5,057 bases of DNA from Candidatus Poribacteria bacterium (GTDB lineage Bacteria > Poribacteria > WGA-4E > DTYX01), in the NCBI GenBank assembly GCA_012961655.1, contig DTYX01000043.1, forward strand, positions 1 to 5,057. Direction: 5' to 3'. Below, one piece after another: positions 1 to 5,057 of the stretch. The translations under genes were made by a program, and so were the position numbers. Below the pieces are notes generated by a model. That model ran no database searches and was not told the DNA's origin. It saw only the letters and a list, made by a program, of their open reading frames with translations. Numbering within the stretch: position 1 is the first letter of the stretch; the number at the start of each line of letters is the position of its first letter.

Positions 1-40
1 GACAAAGTCGGTGAATGAAGTGAATGCTAAGACGAAGTCG
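1..40. repeat. Short direct repeats in the left-edge non-coding DNA
   Basis: GACAAAGTCG at 1-10 recurs as GACGAAGTCG at 31-40 (9 of 10 identical, 30-base period). Between them GTGAATGA and AGTGAATG (11-26) form a smaller near-tandem repeat. Each 9-base GAC-AAG-TC core is itself nearly palindromic. This looks like the edge of a repeat-type intergenic element rather than a gene, but the window cuts it off and no function can be assigned. Confidence 0.35.
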
Positions 41-83
41 TGCGTTCCTTTTGGCAGTTTAGTACGAATCATGTAGCAATTCG

Positions 84-120
84 GAAATCCCCCCTAACCC
101 CCCTTTTTCAAAGGGGGGAA
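84..120. repeat. C/G-rich palindromic element, possible dispersed repeat and transcript end
   Basis: Two C6 runs (89-94 and 98-103) are separated by TAA. The second starts a perfect hairpin: arm 98-106 (CCCCCCTTT), loop TTC at 107-109, arm 110-118 (AAAGGGGGG). It begins 18 bases downstream of the FapA-type gene's stop, where a transcript end would be expected. No U tract follows on the minus strand (the next bases read TTAGGGGGG), so it is not a canonical intrinsic terminator. From memory, very similar C/G palindromes recur between genes in many anaerobic and uncultivated bacteria, so a dispersed repeat is my preferred reading. A role in ending or protecting the mRNA is inference. Confidence 0.6.
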
Positions 121-125
121 CGTTT

Positions 126-143
126 CGGAATACGCCTATTCCG
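126..143 (-). other. Hairpin spanning the stop codon of the FapA-type gene
   Basis: CGGAATA (126-132) and TATTCCG (137-143) are perfect 7-base inverted repeats around a 4-base loop. The TAG stop (136-138) sits at the loop/stem junction. Together with the C/G hairpin just beyond, the operon's 3' end carries two successive stem-loops. The arms are plain to see; a role in termination or in slowing 3' decay is only a guess. Confidence 0.4.
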
Positions 144-1866
144 CATACGTGACCTTTCGTCGTGCTAGTCTACCATTACTGTTATAGATTGTAATATAAT
201 TCTCCATATATTTGAGATGCATCGGCTTATTTACTTCTGTTTTAGCATTTCCAACTTGAATTGTCACACCTTCGTGGATGGTATCCTTAACTTTTATAGC
301 TTGTACTTTACGCGAGTTTGAGAATGCAGATAGTTCCAATTCTTCTTGCTGTAATTTTAACTCATCAACTTTCTCTTTTTGAGCGATATATTCCTTCATC
401 AACTCAAACAGGATATTTGGTTCTGTATCGATATTCAATTGTTCGCCTACTTTCTTAGGCTCTTCGAGCATTAATCGAATCTCTTTTGCTAATGAGACAT
501 TTTCAAAAACCCCCACTTCAGTTGATATTTTCTCCTGTGAACCGATATTGACCGCTTGGATTTCTAGACCCGCGTAGGCTGAACCGCCTACGATACCTTC
601 CTCCCCATTAACAATAATCCGATTTTCAGATGTGACGATACAGCTTGACAGTCCCTGATGGATTAGCACATCACCTTTAGCATCTATCGTACAATTTTCG
701 GCAATACCTATTTCTACATTGCCCATAGCTTTTATTTTGGCGTTATAACCTCCTCTGTAGATAAAGATGTTACCCTCTTCGGAGGAGACTTCTGATTCAT
801 GGATACTCCCCAATATCTCTATATCACCGGTTGCAAAGATTTTCTCTCCAGGGAAGACATCTCCTGTTATTGTAACGTCTCCTGTAAAGGCCTGTCCTTG
901 AGTACCTCGCATTCGCTCAGCATAAACTCCGCAAAGGGATGAATTTTTTATTAATTCTAAAGAGGCATCTCCTTTTATTACCATACGTTTGCGTTCAACG
1001 TTAATTTTATCGTTGGAGATAATCAGATAACCGCTGATAGCTGCTAAAAGCTCTGTTCCATCTTTTGATTGTATGGTGTTTTTACCTTGCGGCAATGGCA
1101 CATCATGACCTTTTTTAACCTTAATTGTCCTCCCGCTCACATTTATGCCTGCTCTTCCTACAACAGCTTGTTTTTTTCTTACCAATACTTGATTTTTTTC
1201 AACAGCTTGTGCGCCATCCAAGTAGTAATAATCTATATCCCCCTGCATTTCTACTCTGGGCGTGGCATTATATTCTTTGGGAAACAGATAAATCAACTCA
1301 GCATCTCGTCCTTCTATTGCCGGTTGACCTTCCGCCACTAAGATTTTTCGGGAGTAAAGCTTATTTTCTATCACCTCGACAATTTTTTCTTTATAGATTC
1401 CATAGATTACTTTCTTTTTTCTTAATTTCTCCATTATGCGTGAGAGCTTCTCTTCACAATCACCCCCCACGAGCGCATCTACTTGAAGGTAAGCTTTCAT
1501 TTTATCTTCTGATATCGTAATTTTGATTTTATCTTTTTTCTGATATACGGTAATTTCCAATTCTTGAGTGAATTTCTTTAGCGTTTCTTTCGCAGCGTCG
1601 TAAACCGTTGTTTTTCTTATTAAATCTCCTATTTTAATCGGCTCTCCACTACGGGTTTCTATGGCTTGCTTAATTACTTCGTAGTTCACATTGTGAATAC
1701 CCCTCAGCGCCAATTCTTTTTCAACTGCTTCCATAGTGATATTTTTGCCTTGTCCTATAGGCCGGGTGACGGTAAGATATATGTTTCCATGTAGTTCTGT
1801 GATAATTGCTTCTCCATCAAAATCTCTATCTTTTGGCGTCCGCGATAAATCGGGATTTTTCAGCAT
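136..1866 (-). CDS. FapA family (DUF342) beta-helix protein
   Basis: This 576-residue protein has the layout of the FapA/DUF342 family. Residues about 19-70 and again 114-170 look like FapA N-terminal domain units (GNIYLTVTRPIGQG and KMKAYLQVDALVGG, each followed by a helix and an xGI/V turn). The DUF342 core starts near 205 (DIDYYYLDG, then VVGRAGINVSGRTI at 235-248). Residues about 295-445 carry regularly spaced GDV, GDI and GNV turns (FTGDVTITGDV, ATGDIEI, MGNVEI, AKGDVLI) typical of a right-handed beta-helix. A charged coiled coil at about 485-512 precedes a small beta domain. There is no signal peptide or membrane segment, so it should be cytoplasmic. In Vibrio vulnificus FapA affects flagellar assembly, but most family members are uncharacterised, so motility is not implied here. 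ATG 1866 is the first possible start: an in-frame TGA lies at 1876-1878. The first nine residues copy the end of the upstream regulator. Confidence 0.85.
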   Translation of the reverse strand: MLKNPDLSRTPKDRDFDGEAIITELHGNIYLTVTRPIGQGKNITMEAVEKELALRGIHNVNYEVIKQAIETRSGEPIKIGDLIRKTTVYDAAKETLKKFTQELEITVYQKKDKIKITISEDKMKAYLQVDALVGGDCEEKLSRIMEKLRKKKVIYGIYKEKIVEVIENKLYSRKILVAEGQPAIEGRDAELIYLFPKEYNATPRVEMQGDIDYYYLDGAQAVEKNQVLVRKKQAVVGRAGINVSGRTIKVKKGHDVPLPQGKNTIQSKDGTELLAAISGYLIISNDKINVERKRMVIKGDASLELIKNSSLCGVYAERMRGTQGQAFTGDVTITGDVFPGEKIFATGDIEILGSIHESEVSSEEGNIFIYRGGYNAKIKAMGNVEIGIAENCTIDAKGDVLIHQGLSSCIVTSENRIIVNGEEGIVGGSAYAGLEIQAVNIGSQEKISTEVGVFENVSLAKEIRLMLEEPKKVGEQLNIDTEPNILFELMKEYIAQKEKVDELKLQQEELELSAFSNSRKVQAIKVKDTIHEGVTIQVGNAKTEVNKPMHLKYMENYITIYNSNGRLARRKVTYAE

Positions 1867-1867
1867 T
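1844..1867. repeat. Direct repeat copy 1, at the 5' end of the FapA-type gene
   Basis: This 24-base segment matches 1932-1955 at 23 of 24 positions, with 19 identical bases in a row (1844-1862). On the minus strand it contains the start codon and encodes MLKNPDLS of the FapA-type protein. The two copies lie 88 bases apart, and both are read in the same codon phase within their own genes. Confidence 0.9.
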
Positions 1868-1878
1868 ATGGTTAATCA

Positions 1879-1885
1879 CTCCTTT
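1879..1885 (-). promoter_or_regulatory. Shine-Dalgarno site of the FapA-type gene
   Basis: On the minus strand AAAGGAG lies 12 bases before ATG 1866. The match is strong but the spacing is long. No nearer in-frame start exists, because TGA at 1876-1878 closes the frame upstream and the intervening codons are TTA, ACC and ATA. Long spacing may lower translation relative to the upstream regulator. Confidence 0.6.
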
Positions 1886-1924
1886 CGATACACCCTTCGG
1901 GCTGCCCAAGACAAGCCTTCATTT

Positions 1925-2344
1925 CTACTTTGATAAATCGGGATTTTTCAACATTGAATGGATTTTATTGACCAAATCTACAAGGTTAAAAGGCTTTACG
2001 ATATAGCTATTAGCCCCTGATTGCGCTGCTTTGGTTACATCTTCTCTCTGCGATTTTGCTGTCACCATTAACACAGGAATTGAAAGTGTGTTCTCTGATG
2101 ACTTCAATTTCTGGCAGACTTCAAGGCCGTCCATCTTAGGCATCATAATATCCAGAAGGATCAAATCTGGTTTGAACATCTCTACTTTTTGAAGAGCTTC
2201 CTGTCCATCTGTAGCGACGATAACCTGATATCCATTTGCCTTCAAAAAAAACTCCACTGTCTTCACAAAGTTAGGTTCATCATCCACCAATAAAATTTGC
2301 GGTAATCCCGAGTATCGGGACGTTGCTTTTTGCTCACCTGGCAT
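1925..2344 (-). CDS. Single-domain response regulator (CheY/DivK-like receiver)
   Basis: This 139-residue protein is one receiver domain with no output domain. All catalytic features are present: acidic pair D21-D22 (LLVDDEP), phospho-acceptor D65 (LILLDIMMPKMDG), T95 (VLMVTAK) and K117 (YIVKPF). It should be phosphorylated by a histidine kinase, most simply the one encoded 46 bases upstream, and then act by binding a partner protein. It is cytoplasmic. The roughly 15-residue lead before the first strand is longer than usual and is partly encoded by a perfect palindrome (2306-2320), suggesting a repeat-derived extension. The C-terminus MLKNPDLSK is repeated at the start of the downstream FapA-type protein, which lies 58 bases away. 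The start at ATG 2344 is well supported by its ribosome site. Confidence 0.92.
   Translation of the reverse strand: MPGEQKATSRYSGLPQILLVDDEPNFVKTVEFFLKANGYQVIVATDGQEALQKVEMFKPDLILLDIMMPKMDGLEVCQKLKSSENTLSIPVLMVTAKSQREDVTKAAQSGANSYIVKPFNLVDLVNKIHSMLKNPDLSK
1932..1955. repeat. Direct repeat copy 2, at the 3' end of the response regulator gene
   Basis: This is the partner of 1844-1867. On the minus strand it encodes MLKNPDLS, the last helix end of the regulator, just before AAG and the TAG stop. The single mismatch falls in the codon after Met (TTG here, CTG in the other copy), leaving Leu unchanged. Confidence 0.9.
2306..2320. repeat. Perfect short palindrome inside the regulator's N-terminal leader
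   Basis: TCCCGA (2306-2311), spacer GTA, TCGGGA (2315-2320) form a perfect 6-base inverted repeat. It encodes residues 9-13 (SRYSG) of the response regulator, just ahead of the first receiver strand. That is a place where an extra peptide would be tolerated. It may be a remnant of a small palindromic repeat that inserted in frame, although 6-base arms can arise by chance. Confidence 0.4.
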
Positions 2345-2350
2345 TTTCTA

Positions 2351-2360
2351 CTCCCTCCCT
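2351..2360 (-). promoter_or_regulatory. Shine-Dalgarno site of the response regulator
   Basis: On the minus strand AGGGAGGGAG ends six bases before ATG 2344, giving an excellent ribosome site at ideal spacing. It fixes the start codon. It also suggests that the regulator is translated more strongly than the kinase upstream, whose site is weak. Confidence 0.75.
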
Positions 2361-2390
2361 ATAACGGAAGTCGAAAGGAAAAACTATTCC

Positions 2391-4424
2391 TTACTTTCGC
2401 TTTTCGCATTTTGCCCTGGGTAGTACGAAGATAAACTGGCTCCCCTTGCCCAATTGGCTTTCAACCCATATTCTTCCATGATGTTGTTCGATGATTTTCT
2501 TTGTTATTGCCAAACCCAATCCCACGCCACCTGTCTTACGTGGAGAATAAAATGTATCAATCTGCTGAAATTCATCGAAAATTTTTTCATAGTCTTTCGG
2601 TGCAATTCCAATTCCCGTATCTATAACACGAACTTCCACAAAATCATCTTTTTCTCCATCAACTGCGGAGATATATTTTGCCTCGATATTAATCTTTCCA
2701 CCTTTATCTGTGAATTTGACGGCATTGTCAATCAAGTTTGAAAATACTTGTTGTAGTCGGTCTTTATCAGCCGAGATGTATGGTAAATCTTCGGGTATGT
2801 TATTAATTATCGAAATCCCTTTTTCCTCAGTCCGGTGTTTTAAAGACTCAATGCTAGCGGACGCGACTTCCCCAATACCGACCATTTCCATGTTTAAATC
2901 CATTCTGCCAGATTCAATCCTTGAGATGTCGAGGAGTTGTTCGATGAGCCTGGCTAATCTATCGCTATCCTGCATAGCTATGGATAGAAATTCCCTTTGC
3001 TCTTCATTAACTTCGCCAGCGATTTCAACAAGAGAAGCAGCGTTCTTAATATTCGCAAGCGGTGTTCGTAATTCATGAGATACAATTGAGATAAAAGCTG
3101 ACTTCATTCTGTCTATCTCTCTTTCTCTAGTAACATCTCTCAGAACAGCCACAGCGCCAAGTTTTTTCCCTTCAGGAGTCTCCACTGGCGCAATATTCGC
3201 CTGCAAAATTGTATGTTGATGAGATTCCGCATTCCACATTCCCAATTCCGGGGGGGTAGGGGAATTTATAACTATTTCTTGAGTCTGTTTCTTTCCCTCT
3301 GTCAGGCTGATACGTAAATATTCCAATAGTCCAAAATCCGTCCGTTCGGGGGTTAAACCCTCGAACATCGTATTGAGTTGTTCTATGCTATCATCTGTTT
3401 GAATACTTAGCATCCTTCGGGCGGCAGGATTCATGATGGCTAACTCACCCTTTTCATCAATCATTATAACTCCATCGCTCATGCTCTCTACCATCGTCTC
3501 TATCTTACTTTTCTCCGCGGCAATGACCGCTCTTAGTCTATCAACCGCGGTAGATGCCTGATTAGCTATCGTATAAAGTAGTCGTATATCATCTTCAGAA
3601 AACGCATCCTTCTTTGTACTGGAAATATTTATCATGCCCACCGGCTTCCCTCGAATAATCAGGGGTACATTGAAGAAAGCTGATATAGATTTTAAAGGTG
3701 CATCCTCACTTTCAGGTGCGTGAATCGGGACATCGGCAAGAATGTTAAACGCTTGGATTAAATTGGATTTCACCTGCTGGATGAACTCCAAAGTTACGGG
3801 ATGGGGGCTTTTAAAAGTAAAATTTGCTTTCCCGTTAGACACGAGGAGAGATACACATGAATCGCAATCTATAACCTGATTGATGAAATCCATAATAACT
3901 TCAAAAAGTTCATGATAATCGAGAATGTTACTAATCGCATTACTGACTTTGTATAAGACGTTTAATTCAAAAAGTTGTCTCCTATTTTCATCTATCAACC
4001 GGCGTTTTTCTAATACACGATTGACGATGTTAATAACATATTCTATATTATTGAACGGCTTCGTGATATAATCACTTGCGCCGTTTCTAATTGCTTCTAT
4101 AGCTGTCTGAAAGGACGCATAGCCTGTTATCATCACAACTTGAGCATCCTGGTCAATCTCTTTTATCTTCCTTAGCGCCTCTATTCCGTTTAACCCGGGC
4201 ATGTTGATATCAAGCATGAATAGGGGAAATTCCTTCTTTCTAGCCATCTGCACTGCCGTGCGCCCATCAGAGACGGATTTAACCTCATAGCCCTCCCGTT
4301 CCAATATCTCGGTAAGAAGATCACATACGGATTTTTGGTCATCTGCAATCAATATTTTGACTTCATCTTTTGCGTCCATGTTGTTTCGATAAATCCTTGA
4401 ATTCGCTGTCATATTCCCTTTCAC
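2391..4424 (-). CDS. Hybrid sensor histidine kinase, receiver-GAF-PAS-HisKA-HATPase
   Basis: This 677-residue protein (from GTG) is a soluble kinase without membrane segments. Residues 22-140 are an intact receiver: D28-D29, phospho-acceptor D72 (FMLDINMPG), T100 and K122 (ITKPF), ending in an NtrC-like linker helix (LEKRRLIDENRR). A GAF domain spans about 150-295 and a PAS domain about 303-430. The HisKA motif SHELRTPL gives phospho-acceptor H450, followed by E451 and T454 as in kinases with phosphatase activity. The ATPase domain has its N box at 559-570 (N563, N567), G1 at 602-607 (DTGIGI) and G2 at 632-640 (GGVGLGLAI). It should autophosphorylate in response to a cytoplasmic signal and pass phosphate to the regulator downstream. 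Its GTG overlaps the previous gene's stop. ATG 4412, just after AAAGGG, would give 673 residues and is also plausible. A heptamer repeat lies in the PAS region. Confidence 0.93.
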   Translation of the reverse strand: MKGNMTANSRIYRNNMDAKDEVKILIADDQKSVCDLLTEILEREGYEVKSVSDGRTAVQMARKKEFPLFMLDINMPGLNGIEALRKIKEIDQDAQVVMITGYASFQTAIEAIRNGASDYITKPFNNIEYVINIVNRVLEKRRLIDENRRQLFELNVLYKVSNAISNILDYHELFEVIMDFINQVIDCDSCVSLLVSNGKANFTFKSPHPVTLEFIQQVKSNLIQAFNILADVPIHAPESEDAPLKSISAFFNVPLIIRGKPVGMINISSTKKDAFSEDDIRLLYTIANQASTAVDRLRAVIAAEKSKIETMVESMSDGVIMIDEKGELAIMNPAARRMLSIQTDDSIEQLNTMFEGLTPERTDFGLLEYLRISLTEGKKQTQEIVINSPTPPELGMWNAESHQHTILQANIAPVETPEGKKLGAVAVLRDVTREREIDRMKSAFISIVSHELRTPLANIKNAASLVEIAGEVNEEQREFLSIAMQDSDRLARLIEQLLDISRIESGRMDLNMEMVGIGEVASASIESLKHRTEEKGISIINNIPEDLPYISADKDRLQQVFSNLIDNAVKFTDKGGKINIEAKYISAVDGEKDDFVEVRVIDTGIGIAPKDYEKIFDEFQQIDTFYSPRKTGGVGLGLAITKKIIEQHHGRIWVESQLGKGSQFIFVLPRAKCEKRK
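3224..3251. repeat. Four tandem ATTCCNN heptamers inside the kinase gene
   Basis: The plus strand reads ATTCCGC, ATTCCAC, ATTCCCA, ATTCCGG in uninterrupted 7-base steps; only the last two bases of each unit vary. A run of seven G follows at 3250-3256. The array encodes kinase residues 392-401 (PELGMWNAES), in a loop of the PAS region between a Pro-rich stretch and the strand HTILQANIAPV. Four in-register units are unlikely by chance. It looks like a degenerate microsatellite that expanded or inserted in a tolerant loop. Confidence 0.7.
4416..4421 (-). promoter_or_regulatory. Possible ribosome site for an alternative kinase start
   Basis: AAAGGG on the minus strand precedes ATG 4412 by three bases, which is tight. 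The earlier GTG (4422-4424) has no visible Shine-Dalgarno sequence, but it overlaps the TGA of the preceding gene as GTGA, a common translational-coupling arrangement. The sequence alone does not decide between the two starts. Only four residues are at stake, and none lies in a domain. Confidence 0.4.
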
Positions 4425-5057
4425 TCAAAATATGGATTAAATAACGATTCTATCTCATCCAGCATGTTTATATCTATTGAAACAGACACATGACTGGCAA
4501 AACAATCGAGTTTAACCAACGCGTTAATACTCGCATCTTTAATTTTAATATCTGACAGTTTTTCGCAAAAATTCTTGTTAACTATTCGAATGTCGTCGTA
4601 AATCTTAACAAGATTTTTCAATTCCCAATCTGGCTTCTTGCCTCGCTTATATAAAAAATACTGTGCGAGTAAATACATCGATATCACACGATACCTTGTC
4701 TCTTCTAATGTCGAAAAAGGTAAATGATAACGAACCATCGGCTTTAGTCTCTCCATAATGGGGCAGCCGCTTGTAACCATATATATACCTATTAAAGAAC
4801 TTATTCCATCCTGTAATGTGGTATGCTTAACATATCCCCTTTCCTCAACCTCAATTAACATGTCAACCTCTTCATAAGAGAACGCATCCCGAAAAAAATC
4901 AAAAAGATCGACAAGATTTACCACTACTGGGCAAAATTCATGTGAATCCTTGTCTAGGGAACAATTTGGGCATTTAAAATCTTTTAGTTCTGTCCATTTA
5001 GGACATGATTCTTTTCTTGTTTTTCTTATTAAATTCAGGTTGTTATCGAGTTTAATA
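4421..5057 (-). CDS. Conserved protein with N-terminal four-cysteine cluster, 5' end cut off
   Basis: The frame stays open to the right edge, so the gene is partial; 211 residues are visible. GTG 4924 could serve as a start but is almost certainly internal, because the frame upstream of it carries conserved-looking sequence. Numbered from the window edge, this part holds C18 (SCPKWTEL), the pair C29/C32 (FKCPNCSL) and C42 (EFCPV), with H39 nearby, a pattern suited to binding a metal such as zinc. A mostly helical domain follows, with SSLIGIYMVTSGCP, MVRYHLPFSTLEET and SMYLLAQYF as its most distinctive stretches. I recognise these as a widespread family of unknown function, possibly the one called DUF6901, but I am not certain of that label. 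No membrane segment is evident. It overlaps the kinase start by four bases, so the two are probably made together; a sensory or accessory role is inference. Confidence 0.8.
   Translation of the reverse strand, partial: IKLDNNLNLIRKTRKESCPKWTELKDFKCPNCSLDKDSHEFCPVVVNLVDLFDFFRDAFSYEEVDMLIEVEERGYVKHTTLQDGISSLIGIYMVTSGCPIMERLKPMVRYHLPFSTLEETRYRVISMYLLAQYFLYKRGKKPDWELKNLVKIYDDIRIVNKNFCEKLSDIKIKDASINALVKLDCFASHVSVSIDINMLDEIESLFNPYFE

Noticed and set aside
1..72. Minus-strand frame open from ATG 72 to the left edge (24 codons, MIRTKLPKGTHDFVLAFTSF and onward)
   Set aside because: It has no well-placed ribosome site, lies within repeat-rich sequence and is cut by the window. It cannot be told from chance, though a downstream gene starting here is not excluded.
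84..120. G-quadruplex on the minus strand
   Set aside because: Only two G6 runs lie together, and the third block is C6. A stem-loop explains the sequence better.
1069..1520. Plus-strand open frames opposite the FapA-type gene
   Set aside because: They lie wholly within a well-supported gene, overlap one another in different frames and have no recognisable motifs or ribosome sites.
1867..1924. Terminator or promoter in the regulator/FapA gap
   Set aside because: Only a weak GGGC-A-GCCC match is present, without a U tract or recognisable -35/-10 pair.
1736..2006. Plus-strand open frames across the FapA/regulator junction
   Set aside because: They are antisense shadows of two convincing genes, with compositions unlike real proteins.
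2454..3078. Plus-strand open frames opposite the kinase catalytic domains
   Set aside because: The minus strand encodes intact HisKA and ATPase motifs here; the antisense frames show no domain.
4421..4924. A complete 167-residue protein starting at GTG 4924
   Set aside because: The same frame continues upstream to the edge with a cysteine cluster and family-like sequence, so the GTG is taken as internal.

Overview
The window holds four tightly packed genes, all read on the minus strand from right to left, forming one apparent operon whose start lies beyond the right edge. In transcription order they are: a 5'-truncated conserved protein with a four-cysteine cluster (4421-5057), a cytoplasmic hybrid histidine kinase with an N-terminal receiver (2391-4424), a stand-alone single-domain response regulator (1925-2344), and a FapA/DUF342 beta-helix protein (136-1866). 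Spacing is a 4-base stop/start overlap, then 46 and 58 bases. No promoter or internal terminator is visible. The left-hand 135 bases are non-coding and carry hairpins and a C/G palindrome that resembles a dispersed repeat.

The DNA is fairly A+T-rich. It carries several repeat-like pieces: the CCCCCC-TTT-TTC-AAA-GGGGGG palindrome, a degenerate ATTCCNN heptamer array inside the kinase gene, and a TCCCGA/TCGGGA palindrome inside the regulator gene. Such repeats, together with a kinase / conserved-protein / FapA cluster, suggest a bacterium from an anaerobic, largely uncultivated group (Nitrospirota, Desulfobacterota, Omnitrophota or Planctomycetota-like). No marker gene here allows a firm assignment.

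Reading of the system (inference): the soluble kinase senses a cytoplasmic signal through its GAF and PAS domains and is itself controlled through its NtrC-like receiver. Its likely phosphate acceptor is the adjacent regulator, which has no DNA-binding output and so must act by protein contact. The natural candidate target is the FapA-type protein encoded directly downstream.

The most interesting observation supports that link. The last residues of the regulator (MLKNPDLSK) and the first residues of the FapA protein (MLKNPDLSR) are encoded by a 24-bp direct repeat with one mismatch, in the same codon phase. Collapse of the repeat would fuse the two genes in frame, so the pair may be a split receiver-FapA fusion, or able to become one.
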